Below, one piece after another: positions 1 through 12,749 of a stretch of DNA of 64,000 nt. The notes beneath the pieces were generated by a model. The model saw only the letters and a list, made by a program, of their open reading frames with translations, did not search any database and was not told where the DNA came from. The stretch's first letter is position 1; each line of letters begins with the position of its first letter. Location: positions 434,001 through 498,000 of the forward strand of contig VWZS01002406.1 of the NCBI GenBank assembly GCA_013397075.1, read 5' to 3'. The stretch comes from Rhabdornis inornatus (lineage: Eukaryota > Chordata > Aves > Passeriformes > Rhabdornithidae). Position numbers and translations under genes: made by a program.

Positions 1-645
1 CCTGGGGGTGCTGGTCAACAGTGAATGAACATGAGCCAGCTGTGCCCAGGTGGCCAAGAAGGCAAATGGCATCCTGGCCTGGATCAGAAACAGTGTGGCC
101 AGAAGGACCAGGGCAGGGATTGTCCCCCTGTACTCAGCACTGGTGAGGCCACACCTCAAATCTTGGGTTCATGTTCGGGCCCCTCACTACAAGAAAAGAC
201 ATTGAGATATTGGAGTGTGTCCAGAGAAGGGCAACAGAGCTGGGGTAGGGTCTGGAGCACAAGTCTGATGAGGAACAGCTGAGGGGGCTGGGGCTGTTTA
301 GCCTGGGGAAAAGGAGGCTCAGAGGAGACCTTATCACTCTCTACAGCTCCCTGAAAGGAGGCTGGAGCTGGGGTGGGTTGGTCCCTTCTCCCAGGTGACA
401 GGCAATAGGATGAGAAGTAATGGCCTCAGGTTGAACCAGAGAAAGTTTAGATTGGACATTATGAAAAATTTCTTCACTGAAGTGGCTGTCAAGCACTCTT
501 AGCAGGCTGCCCAGGGAAGTGGTAGAGTCACCATCCCTGGAGGTATTTAAAAGATAGGGCACTTAGGAACCTGGTTTAGTGGTGGACTTGCCAGAGTCTT
601 AAAAGTATTTCCCAACATAAACATTTCTATAATTGTGTGATTCTT
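1..645 (+). mobile_element. CR1 non-LTR retrotransposon copy, 3' part
   Basis: The block matches the C-terminal part of CR1 ORF2 plus 3' UTR in sense orientation. It contains the typical run encoding [10 protein letters not shown] and the stretch around QRRATELG, then the 3' tail ending in a degenerate TGTGTGATTCT near 632-644. It is cut by the window edge, so its 5' extent is unknown. Frameshifts and stops break the reading frame, so it is a dead copy. Bases 1-300 are nearly the same sequence as 26041-26340 on the same strand and the reverse complement of about 56200-56490. Confidence 0.9.
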
Positions 646-3600
646 GCATTCAACTGGTTTTGGTTACATTCAAATTAAGACCTAATGAAGACTGCACTGT
701 GCTTTGATAGCCAGCACAAATAAGGGACTAAACCTTGGCATGTGCTCTAGCCATCCTCCACGTGCCTGGGTAGCTGCAGCGAGAAGTGCCTGTGGTCTGT
801 CTGCCCAACTGTGCTTGTTCAAACCATAGCCAAGCTCCTACAGATCTTCCTTTCCTGACAGGTGATGTCAGGGCTGGTCTTGAGGTGATGAATTGAATTA
901 ACACAGTGTTGGACCATTTACAGCAATGTTAGGTGGATATCTGAGCTTGTGTAAAGGCACAATGCAGGCCTGAACCACTTAGCTCCTCTTGTCCTGTTGC
1001 CCATCTAAAGTCTTCTCTAACTGTCTGTGTAACATGTGTTTTGGATTCAAGTTGAGGCCTGAGACAAAGTTTGGAGTATGCTGTAAACAACCATGTCGTT
1101 ATAATCTAAATCCAGTGGCATTCTGCTGGGGCTGATGAGTATGTAAAGCTGATGCTGTTACTGGTGAATGAGGGTCAGGGTGCGTGGTCTGAGTTGTTAA
1201 AGCAGTAAGAAGTCACATTTTTAATTTACTGTCAGCACATAAATACCTGTTCACTGAGTTTTCTGCATGTGTGGAGAGAGAATATTGCATACAAGGAGAA
1301 ATGGCAAACACATGGCCCAGCAATGGGAGCAAGCTGTTCCGTAGAGCAGCAGAACTCTGGACTCCTTAGGGATTTATTTGTTACTTTAAAGGAGAACTTC
1401 CATTTAATCCTAAGAGGAGAGAAAGAATGCTTCTGTAATATTAATCTTTTGAAAGCTTATATACTTGTGAGATTTTGACAAGGTCTAATCAAAAAAGACA
1501 AGATCCTTGATAGCATCCTGACAGAAGGAACTATACATAAAGAGTGGTTGTGCCACAGCTGTGTATCTGTTCATATTATAATATATGAGATGTAGAAAAA
1601 TGCTGAGCTAATCAAACAAAACCATCCCCAGGCTAGATTTTTGCGAAAGGAAAATATTTTAAATAGATTCAGTATGTAACTATGATTTTTAATAATAGAT
1701 TTTCCCTAATGATGAAGTTCTTCATTAGCCTACTAGAATTTAGGCAGTGAGCAACTTCATTCCGTTAAATAATCCCCTTAAATTCACATACCATTATTCT
1801 TACTGTTATGTGTTTGCATGACCTACATAAAGAGAGATATTTAAAGCAGATAGGATGTTTTTTTGCCATTATAACATTTGTGTCTGAGAGCAATCCTTTC
1901 TGTGTTTAAAAAATAAATGCAGTAGTGTTGTGTTGCAAAATTGTTGAGTAAAATCATTGTTACCATTGGCGTGCATTCATTTGGAACTCAGTGCAGTCTG
2001 GGGTAGTCAGTAGACTTCCGAGACATTTTTAATTTTTTCATCTGCACAGGGTGGTTTATTTTTTCTTTTTCTTTTGGCAGTGAAACCTTACTGAATGTTA
2101 GAGGATTTTCTGTGAGAAGAAAATGTATAAATGAGCAGAATGTTAATTTAGATTATGCTGCTTTGTTGCCTCCAGCTGACTGGAAAGGTCATACTGGCTT
2201 ATATTTTACTCTCAAAGACAAGATAACTTAAGGGAACTCTAAAAGGCTGTAACACCATTTGATTTAGACTTCTAACCTATTTTGATTTATTCATTTTAAT
2301 AATTACACACTCTATATTATTTCAATAAATAAAACAAAGTTATGTTCCACTATATAAAATTAGACAAATTCCAGGCTAAGAAGACCAAGCTGACTATGGC
2401 TATCTAAACAGGTTCTTTGCAGTAACTTCACAAGATCTCAGGTTAGAAGCTGGAGGTTCCTACAGACCTCGTGGTCTGGATCTCAAGAGGATGGGTCAAT
2501 GTTGGACGTGGAGGCAGGAAAGCCAGCTGAGTTCAGACGTGTACAGACTTCTTCCAGGGGTAAAATGCAGAGCTGGGCTGTGGAGCTGGCAGAAGGATTC
2601 TCAGCCATTGCAGTTCCTCTGGCTTCTACACTTTGATTTAACAAGGAAGCAGAGCACACCCTTGGTCTCTATGCATGCTGCTCCCCAGCTGATGGGGTTT
2701 CCCCACAGCAGATCCCCAGCTCTGTCTTGACACAGTTGTATGCCACAAAAGTTGTATGGTTTCCTTCAGATGCTGGAGGAAAATATGCCACTAGTTTGGT
2801 GTTGACTGGTCAGTTAAGTCCCCATCCTTCCAATCAGCCAGGTAAGAACAGGTAAGAATGCTTGCACAGTAAAAATGAAAACCAGGGAATGCCCTGTGGC
2901 AAAAACAATGAAGCATGTTCACAAAATGGGGACATCTCTTGTACTTACAGCTCCTGAGTTTTGGCAAACACACTGAGAATGTCTGTTTATCTGCATATAT
3001 ACTTGTAATAAAAGTTTTGATATAAACAGCAAGTGTCTTAGTATAGGTAGCGTTTGAACTTTTCTTTTTTGCTGCTGACATGATCTAGGACTTTTAAAAG
3101 GCTGAATCCTGATATAGTGCATTCAGAGGCCAGCCTCTCATATTCTTTCACCTTACAGTATTCCCAAGGTTGTTTGGAGATAGCAGTGTAAATCATTTAA
3201 TAATAAACCACAGGACTGGAAGGTCATCTGAAGAATATTGCAATACATAATCCTTTGATATATTTATTACTATTATTGCCTTAAGTAAGAGTTAGAAATC
3301 TTTTCTCCAAAACTTTGTCTAATTCTTACGTTGGGATTTGTCAGCATTACTTAAATAGCTTTTCTTGCTCTCTCTTTCAACTCACCTAAAAGATTAGAGA
3401 CAGCAATTCTGCTCCTCTCACTTTTAGTCTAGGTAAGGCCAGACTCCCAATCCAGTATCCTTTTCTCTCTGTTCATGAGACTGCTCATCATTTCTCATAC
3501 CAGAGTAGAGCTACATCATTGCATCTCTTTGAGCTGATCATTCTTGAATGAGATGTCACAAACAAAGCACAGTATTTAGAAGATGTTCTGTAGTATCAGA

Positions 3601-6600
3601 TACAATGACATAAACAACTGGATTTCCCATCATTTCTGGAAACATCACTGTTAGTACAATGTGAGGTTGCCCTTGGTTTTTGCATGGTCTCAGCCTGTAC
3701 TCACTGAAAGTTTCACTACCACATATTCAGCTATTTCTTACTCTGTTCCTTTTAGCCTCTGAGTTTTCAGTAGAGCATTTTGGTTTTAGTGCATAGCCGT
3801 ACATTTTATAGTCTTACCTGTTCCTCCATGTCTATTTATGAACTGTGAAGGTCATCCTCTAACAATTTAATTGCCTCTAGGCAATCCAGTCAAATGGATC
3901 ATTACTTTCAGTGTTTAAAAATCTGCATCAGTTTTCCAGCTTTGTTTTACAGTTTAGTGGTCAACCACTGAATTTCAATAGACTTCTGGAAGACAGTGGA
4001 AAGAACTCCCTTGGATCTTGTTTTTGGTCAGTGTAGCATCCTGCATATTGTGGTGTTGCCCGCTGGAGGAGGTAAAAAAGCATATATCAGTGTCAAAACA
4101 TGGCAGATTTTTTTTTTTTAATTTAAAGAAATTCAATACAAAGTGCCTTTTCTAGTGAGTACTTTCGCACTTACTGCTATCACAGCTTCCTTCAAAATAA
4201 AAATAAATCCTAGAAATGCAGTTATATTAATCATGAAAGAACAGAAGCTGTTAATTTAGAATGTGAACAGATAAACAAAGTTTGATGGTTTTAATACAGC
4301 ATATTGTATATTGAAATAATATTGCATCTCCATTCATTTTAAGATGGACCTACATATTTGTTGAAGTGAATAAAAAATTTTGAGTCATGGCCTCAGTAAA
4401 AAAATCAAATTTGTTAACAAGTGTACATAACACTAAGCATTTTATTACTCATCATCTTACCTGTCAGGTACTGCATATTTATTCTTAATGACTGTCGTGA
4501 TTCAGCACAGTATTTGGATAAGAGTTTTGAGTAGAGATGGAACACAATTGCTAAATGCAATTGATGTATTACTGCAGTATGGCACTTTATTGATGATGAG
4601 GGCAGATTTTTTATTCTTGCATTCAGCAGGGTTGCCAAGGACCACTGAAAGAAGTTCAGACAGTTGGTGCTCCTCTGAGAAAGGCAGAATATCAGGGGGA
4701 AAATCTCCTGCAGGTCTGTGGTTCTCAGGCTGAGAGCAGTCATTCCTGGAAGGACTTTGAGCTCAGAGTTACCCATATAATGTCCCAGCAAAACTATTTG
4801 TCGCTTATTGACAGGATTGGGAGAAATACCAAGCTGTGCTATGATTAGGCACTTGACTGATTTCAGTTCTCCCATGGATTTCTTGGGTTATCTCTGGCCC
4901 TTTTACTGTTTGCACTCCAGGCTTGTTGGGTACTGTGCTGTGTTCTGAGTGTTACAGATTTGCTCTTCCTCAGATGTGCTGAGGGATGGGTGGTGAAAAG
5001 ACCTTGTTTCTCAGGTGGTCTGAAACTTGCTGCACACAGTGCAAGTGCCTACCAAGGTTAAAGTCAGCTTTTCCCTCTGAGTGAAAGAGGTGTCAGCTTT
5101 CCTGTATAAGGGACCTCAGCCTATAACTTTTTTGGTTCCCCTACCCCCATGGCATGCCAGGTGCATCCGGGAGAGGAGTTCTCACACAGCAGGGCTTTCT
5201 GGTACCCACAGCTGTTTGTGTCCTTGGTGCAGCCCCTCTTCTTGACTCCAGTGATGCAGGCCTGTAGTTGAGCATCCTATTCCCCAGCTGCTGGTGTGTC
5301 TCTCCAGGTTCCTGAATGGCAGTGCTAGCAGGAATATCTGTAGCAGCAGGATTTGGGCTCTCTGACCTGTATTTGCCCTGTTTAGCCCATTTAGCATTTC
5401 AAAGGAGCATTCTCTTCTTCCAGCCATGTTACTGAGATAACAGGCCTTCATTCCCTGACACAAATTTCATTGATTTTCACTGGCCTCCCTTGAGACCTCA
5501 CTATCTCTTCCTGAGTTTGCTATCCGTAAAATAATTCCTTTATTGAGGGGTATTTTTGCATAAGTGTACAAGAGCTGGTGAGCTTATTACCATGTTAATC
5601 TAGTCATAGGATGTCTGTAATAACAGTTCTGCTGTGGTTTCTGGTCTGTACTTTGAAATTTTGGTGGTCTTCAGTTTAGATTTGGGAAAATGTCCTTGCA
5701 AAAATTAATCCTCATAGTACACATTGATTTAATAAACCTAAGAATATCTGTGCAATGGAGACACAGAAAACTGATGTGGATAAAAAACCTAGTTGATGGA
5801 TATTAGCAAAGATGACTTGTTTTTGAGTGAAAAGTACATCAGGTCTTTTGGGAAACCACACAGTAGTATCCCATAGATTTTGGCCTACGTACATTTGTCC
5901 CGTAGTGCATCCCAGCTCATCCATAACTGAGTGAGAAGCACAATTATGTCTGACTTCCATTTGGAGAAGGAGGGCTGTGATTTGCTGAGTTCTGACAGCT
6001 TCAGCACAGAAAGTGAGCAGCCTGACTGAGACAGGCAGACTTCCACTTTCCTTATATGACTAGAGGCATGTGAAATAAAAACTTGTATTCTGTGTTCTCC
6101 TCTTTATAAAACCCTGTTTTACGCTTTCCAACAAGACAGAATCTCTCAAGAATGAGACAGAATCTCACTCTTCAAATGCACAGGCAGTTAGATATATTAT
6201 TCGTGTTTGAACACATTTTACTTTAAAGTGAAATGCAAGTGAAATGGCTTGGCAGGCTGGGAGATTAGTCACTTCACAGCTTCTGTAGGTTTTACAAGGG
6301 GTCTCTAGTTTTATGACAGATCAATACAAACACACAGATTTAATTTCCTCTGCAGTCTGGAGTACTCTAGAGGCTGTGGCTGTAAGTTTCTGGCCTGAGT
6401 CTGTGGGCTGAAAGAGATTCTGTGGGAGACACCATGCTGATTTCATCCCAGACCCTGAGCAATGCCTGTGTCTGCTCCCCAGAGTTTGCTTTGAACCTGA
6501 CAGTGGAGTAAGATGTTATGAGTATTGGGGATGTCCTTGTGCATCTTTGGTTGCAGGCTCAGTGGCCTTAGTACTTTCTGAATGTATAAAAAAGGACTTC

Positions 6601-8093
6601 ATAAAAGAGGCAGCCATGATATTTTATTTAAAGCCACAGGGACACTGATGAACTGTCATTTCTTTGGACGATAAAGGATTTCCTCTGCAGAGCACCAAGT
6701 GATGGTTTATTTGAAATCTATCTAGTTTGTGTTCTGGCATGTCCTCACTTTGACTACATGCATGGCTGTGGTCAAAAAAGGGGAGATTGCCACAGTCATG
6801 AGAACTGCTATCAGGAGCTGCTTTGAAGGCACCCTTTCTAAATGTATTTGAGATGGGAGAATTCCTGCTCTGCCACAACTACCGAAACAGAAATGTCTTC
6901 ATCCTATTTCCAGTACAACCCCATGTTATAAAGGGTGATTTAGCTCCTGTGAATATCAAGTGACAGAATTAAGTGATTGCAGAGCTGAAGCATAAATAGA
7001 AAGAGGAACAGGCAGCAGTGAAATGCTGACACTTCAGCTGAGACTTGGCAAGCCCAGCTGGAAATGCTTGTCCGAGCAACACACACTGCATTCGCAGCGT
7101 ACCTTCACCATCGCCTCTGTGTACAAAGTTCATATCCTCACTGACCTAGTTTATTTTTTTGCTGACAGTGCAAAGGCAAAAGTTTGGTATAAAGGACATT
7201 TTAAGTGGTTTTTCCCTGGGTGTGTATATATACACAAGTACCTTATGCTAATATATTTTGTAATGTATCAGGTGTGTAACTGACTTGTAAGTTTTAAATT
7301 TCAGTGAGACTTCTGCTTCTAAGTCACTGAGATGCTTTGGAAAATGTGATCTTACAGTAAGATGCCCATCTACCATCCTGTAGACAGGTCATATGCTTAT
7401 GCTGGAAACATCGAACTATGTGACCTCTGGGAGGATACAGAACTGTTCTATTTCAAACAGAAAGGAACATTTCTGCCTTCCAGTGGAGCACTTAGGATGT
7501 GCCTTGAGAAGAGGTCCCTTGAGAAGAAAAACCTATGCTCTTTGGCCACCATGAATTGTCCTTATCTTTGGCAAGATACTTCTTTTGTCCTTACATGTTT
7601 CTCACAAAGGACATCATGACTAGTTTTCCTTGGAAATAAGTAAATCGCTTTCTTACAAGTTCTGTATATACATGAAACTTGTGAAAGAATTTTAAGATGA
7701 CAGAAACCACGTGCAGGGCTTTGCCTCTCTACATATAGCTGCTCTTTTTCAAGGGATCTAATAGAGTTTTGTTCAGTTTACCCAAATTTGATAAAATTTT
7801 AGTAGTTCAATGAATGCTGCCAGGCAGTGCTCAGTGTGGAATAGTCACTGCAGCCAAGGGTGTATGCAAGGTGTAACACAGCAGTAACCCATGAGCATGC
7901 CAGAACTTGGCAGCAGCTGAGCATGCTGAGGCAGGACGTGCATTGTGCCATGACAAATTACATCATCAGTGTGTATTGTTCAATAATTAGTAAATTCTGA
8001 TAGGGATTTCTATTTTAAGTGATCTTGTCACTGTTTTTTTTGTTCTTCCATTAAAAAAAAATGTTTCATCCGAAGCATTGTGCACAGCAGGTT

Positions 8094-8652
8094 GAGAGAA
8101 TTGATTCTGCCCCTCTACTCCACTCTGGTGGGACCCCACCTGGAGTGCTTTGTCCAGCTGTGGGGTCCCCAGCACAGGAAGGACATGGATGTTTTGCAGC
8201 AGGTCCAGAGAAGAGCCCTGAAGATGGTTAGAGAGATAGAGCATCCCTTGTGAAAGCAGAAACATAGACTGAGAGTGTTGGGGCTGTGCAGCCTGGGGAA
8301 GAGAACTTATTGTGGCCTTTCAATACCTAAGGCTTAGAAGAATGATGGGGAATAACTTTTTAGTAGGGCCTGTTGCAATAGGACAGGGGTAATGGTTTAA
8401 ATTAAAAGGGGTAAATTCAGATATAAGGGTAGATATAAGAAAGAAATTTTTCGCAATGAGGGTGGTGAAATACTGGAGCAGGTTGCCCAGAGAGGTGGCA
8501 GATGCCTTGTGCCTGGAAGCATTCAAGGTCAGTGTGGAGAGGCTCTGAGCAGCTTGATATAATGGAAAATGTCCCTCCTCATGTTGGACTAGATGATCTT
8601 CAAAGGTCCTTTTCAACCCAAACTGTTTGTGTGTCTATGATTCTGTGGTTCT
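8094..8652 (+). mobile_element. CR1 copy, 3' end, sense strand
   Basis: The CR1 ORF2 C-terminal coding remnant starts near 8094 (TCTGCCCCTCTACTCCACTC, GGGACCCCACCTGGAGTG). It is followed by the 3' UTR, including GGACTAGATGATCTTCAAAGG and the terminal TCTATGATTCTGTGGTTCTG at the right edge. It differs more from the 1-645 copy than that copy does from the 26 kb copy, so it is probably another or older subfamily. It is 5'-truncated, as most CR1 copies are, and has no intact frame. Confidence 0.9.
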
Positions 8653-10702
8653 GTTGTATGTACATTTAATGTGTGTGATTGTTTCAGGAAGGCTAAAAGA
8701 GGTGAAAGAGAGTAGAGTGTGAAAGTCTTCACACTAAGTTGTCTATTCAGAGTGTCAGGGACCAACCTGTTCCTTGCACATTTCTTTGGGCCTTGCTAGG
8801 ATAAACATAGGGGCTACATAGAATGTAGAAACTGGCAGATTAATTCAGAAAATTACCAGGAAGAGCAGGAGGTTTCTAGTTTTTTTTCATTCATAGAACT
8901 CAAGATTGGATAATGCTTTGTAAGATTTATGTTAGCCAAGCACAAACTACTAGACTTAATAGAGAGAAATAGCTGGATGAGATATTTGGACCGTGGTTCA
9001 GTTAATGATATCCTTACTGTATTCACCCAGCACGCTGGCCTTTTCTGGGATTGGAAAGGAAAGTTAGTGGTGCAGGGACTCTCATAAATCCTTAACCACT
9101 GGTTCAGAGAAGAGGCAAGGAACTTCAGAATGCATAATATCCCTGGTAGGAATACAAATGCCCCTGTTGGTGAAAACCAAAATGCAAGTTTCATGTAGCT
9201 ACAAGAGCAATTTCATCCCAAGTTAGTGCCTGATTCTTCATTTCTAGGCAAAAATTTAGATTTTCCCATTGTCATGGAAGTGCCTAATGGTGTCTCAACA
9301 AATAGCATTATTCCAGAAAGTTCTGAACACATTTACTGCAAAGCAGGAGCAGTGTGTTCCAAGTTATCTTGTTCCATGCTTCTATATGGAGGAAGAGTCC
9401 TTACATATTGTCACTTAGGAACAACTCCTGTTTAGACAAATCCCTAAGAAAACTATTCTGGTATGCATGCTTGTAAATACAGCTTTTATTTGTTGTAAGT
9501 ATGAGTAAGGGTCATGGATATAAATCTGTAAATATTAAAGGCTTGTATACGCCTGTTAACCTGCACAGGCAATTGCTCAGATGCTCTGGATCTTGCTCAC
9601 AATATTTTCCTCAGATAGGGCAGACTGTGGCTTCACATGCAAAATGTGGCAGGTAATCTTGGATAATATGGATAGTATGGGTGAGGTAGTGGTACCCACA
9701 AAATGGTTTTCTGGTGTTAAGCTACTATGTTGCAGAAAATGGGTCAACAGTTCAAAGGCTTGTTGAACAGAGGTGTCCCCGTATCACCGCTTGTTTGCCT
9801 TTCTTCTCCCCTTTCTCCTCTCAAACTGGTCAGGTTTGTCAGTCAGCTAATTCTCCTGAAAAGCTCTTGAGAATAACTTCTTCTAGTGAGAAAAATGTGT
9901 TTGATGTCAAGTTAGATCTTTTCCAGTCATCATGCAGACTAGCTGACATAAAGTGGTTAACATTACGAAAAGGGAAGACTTCAAGGACTTTGGGTGAGAA
10001 GCCTGCTTCTCAATGCCAAGGGATAAAAAATTTACCAGTTCACTTGAGCATTGTGTATAATTGTATTCACTGGTACATTTTATTCCTTTTTATTCCATTT
10101 GATTTGGCTTCTGATAAATACTTCTGAGCGCAGACACATTTTTTTAATTCCTGCCTGAACTTTTGATTGGCACACCACAATATATACTGAATAACTTTAC
10201 CGGAAGCTTCTATATTAGTAGTTTACACTAGACTAGGTACATTGTCAATTTATTAAGCTACTTCTCCTCCACAGAGTTTGATTTTTAGAAGATTTTTAGA
10301 GGTGAGGGAGCCTTGACAAAGAGAACAGTGCACACCACCAAAGAGAAACTCTGAATTTTTTTTTGTGTTTGTTATTCCAGATAAATAAGCTTAGGCATAA
10401 TTCAGTATGGTCAAAACTGGTATAGACTGCAGAAGAAATTCTCATATTCATGTGGAAATTCAAGTTTGTTAAGGGTTATGGGATCATGTTTTCTTTGACT
10501 TAATGATTTTGTATCCTCTTAGCAAATTTGGATCCACTTTAGCAAGTGAGTGGAAATAATTCAAATCATGAAATATCTATGAGTTTTATAAATATAGACA
10601 AAAAGGTATACAGAGAGATCATTTCTCTGAGTGAGGAAAAAGATTGTAGTTGGAACCTGTGTCTTTTGACATGACAGAGGAATTGAAATATTTATAAGCC
10701 CA

Positions 10703-10728
10703 CCAACTGCAGGAAAACCTGCAGTTGG
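10703..10728. repeat. Perfect 11-bp inverted repeat with 4-nt loop
   Basis: CCAACTGCAGG at 10703-10713 and CCTGCAGTTGG at 10718-10728 are exact reverse complements separated by AAAA. Transcribed RNA could form a short GC-containing hairpin. The stem does not extend: 10702 and 10729 are both A. It is too short for a microRNA precursor and has no U-tract to suggest termination. The function is unknown. Confidence 0.85.
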
Positions 10729-12570
10729 AATTTAAAACATAAATGCTCGTTTCCTGGGCTCTTGACTACTGATGTGTTTGTGAAATGTCAGACCAGTCCT
10801 GGTATACTCCTATGGAGCATGTGGACAAAGAATTTTGTAGAAGAGGTTTTCCCTCTTCTATCAGATCGACTCCGTCCATTTAGACTTACACTGCTGGCTG
10901 GAAGCTGAATTAAGCTGTCTACTTTTGTATTATACGCTCTTTTTCTAGTTTTGTTCTTGCACGTTATTGTGTGACATAAAACCAGATGAACATTAACAGA
11001 ACCTGGAATGTATTTTAATTGTAAAGCTCCGTCAGATGTACTGATAATTGCATGTTCTATAATTAAAATTGTGAATGCTTTTCTTTCTAAGCATAGTGAC
11101 AGCTGTTAGAGCACATCTGGAAAATATGCTTTAAGCAAAAGTATTTTAGCTCAGAGAATTTCACAATCTGTGGGATATTTACCAGCATTTCTTTCCAGAA
11201 TACTGATCTGATTTATCAGTACTTTCAATATAAAAGTCTTGCCTTTTTTTTTTTTTAATGTTTGCAAATCTGGTTTTGAATTCACATCCCAGACTGGCAA
11301 TTCCACTGTACTTCAAGGCTAAGTGCTGCAGAACAAAGCATTGCTTTGCTCCTCTTTTTCAGTAAAAGCCTACCTAAGTCTTGTATGATGCCCTGATAAT
11401 ATTTCCTTCATTGATTTCAGCCAAATATTTTCCCTTTTTATTATTTGAAAGAGAAATTATTGTTTCATACTGGAATGTCATTGAGAGGAAAATTTCTCAT
11501 ACTCCTACTCTGTGCTTCTTGAGGCTCATGTTAACATCCTTCTGTGCACCCTTGTACCACCTTCAATTATTATAGCATTACTTAGGACTCTTTGCAGCCA
11601 GTGAGAGTGTTTGTAGGGTAGGATCCTGGCCACTTGGAAATAAACAGCAGTGTTTCTGTTTATGATAGGAGCCCAAGCACTGTCATTCCTGTGCTTTCCT
11701 CAGAACTGTGGTATAGACATTACAAAACCAGAATTTCTGATATGATTCATTAAAAAGGAACAAAAAGGCATAAAACTTCAAACAACTTTAAAACCTTCTA
11801 TCTGTTAGTTTATTGCTATTGTTGCTTATTTCGTTTATTTGGAAAAAAGTGATTAAACATAAAGATGCAGAACCTCAGAACCTCAAGGTATTACTCTAAT
11901 CAGGATCTTGCATTCTGACCCAAGCATCTCAATCAACTTGCTTTCAGGATGATGAGGGAGATTTTGCAAACAGAGAGCATTTGTCAACAGATGCCTAAGC
12001 AAGAAATCAGTTTCCTTTATTTGGAGTAGAAGGCAACTTTTTAATGATAGATTACATTGTGTTGGAGCAGCTTCACACCTGAATTTTAAATCATAACTGC
12101 TATCCTTGTGCAATTGGAGGCAAAATGCAGTTACCCAACCAAGGGAGAAGCTACAGCTGCAAAAACTAATGAGATTAAAAAAAAAAATCTACAGCAGCAA
12201 TCCTATAAAATAGTATGGAACACATTAGTGGTAATGTGGGAAAATTAATTCCAAATTATTGACAGTTTAATTGACCTACAGGAAGTATTTTAATGGACTT
12301 AATATGCTGTGCTGTTCTTCAGTTTTTTAAACTTTTCCACTGAGCAGGAAACAAGTTTTTCCAATTACAGGGTTTAAAGTTGTAAAAAAATGGTTGCTGT
12401 GGGTTCCCTGGTTTTGAGATGCCAGCACTGGATGTGTGACTTTTCTGCCCAGCACCTGCAAAGCCCATCCTGTGAGCAGGGTGTGGGTGCCACTGCTCTG
12501 CTCTCATCCCAACCTTGCTGTTACAGAGGCTCTTTGCAAATGATACTTACAAGATGCTTTGACCCCCCAG

Positions 12571-12749
12571 GCTCCGACTGCATGAAGAAAAGGTCATTAA
12601 GGATCGGCGACACCACCTCAAAACGTACCCGAACTGCTTCGTTGCCAAAGAGCTGATTGACTGGCTGATCGACCACAAAGAGGCCTCTGACAGGGAGACA
12701 GCCATTAAACTGGTACAGAAATTACTGGATCACAGCATTATCCACCATG
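12571..12749 (+). CDS. DEPTOR: DEPTOR exon 2 (most of DEP domain 1)
   Basis: DEPTOR is a cytosolic inhibitor that binds mTOR in both mTORC1 and mTORC2. This 179-nt exon encodes human-equivalent residues 42-100 and the first base of Val101. Recognisable strings are RLHEEKVIKDRRHHLKTYPN, then FVAKELIDWLIDHKEASDRE and the end SIIHH; this is the helical core of DEP1, with the conserved ELIDWL motif. The acceptor follows a C-tract (CCCCCCAG) and the donor is GTAAGT. The first base completes a codon begun in exon 1, so the exon starts in phase 2 and ends in phase 1. Compared with the human protein as I recall it, differences are few, the clearest being LLDHS where human has LADRG. It is very unlikely to be a pseudogene, because the frame and splice sites are intact in all eight exons. 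Confidence 0.98.

Larger units (their letters stand above)
1..12570 (+). other. DEPTOR: DEPTOR intron 1, 3' portion
   Basis: This stretch precedes the first exon seen (exon 2 at 12571) and has no reading frame that behaves like an exon. It is AT-rich. It contains two CR1 copies (about 1-645 and 8094-8652), a perfect 11-bp inverted repeat at 10703-10728, short homopolymer runs, and a polypyrimidine/CAG acceptor at its end. I saw no CpG-rich promoter and no match to the Ser/Gly-rich N-terminus expected from exon 1, so exon 1 should lie upstream of the window. Open frames here (for example 4414-4875 minus, 153 codons) match no family I recognise and look like chance. Regions 650-8090 and 8660-12570 hold nothing else I can name. 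Confidence 0.8.

Noticed and set aside
4414..4875. 153-codon open frame on the minus strand
   Set aside because: It has no recognisable domain or family and no splice or promoter context, and it lies in intron 1. This length can arise by chance in 64 kb of six-frame sequence.
1..12570. DEPTOR exon 1 within the window
   Set aside because: No Ser/Gly-rich N-terminal coding segment ending in the required phase 2 donor and no CpG-rich promoter was found.
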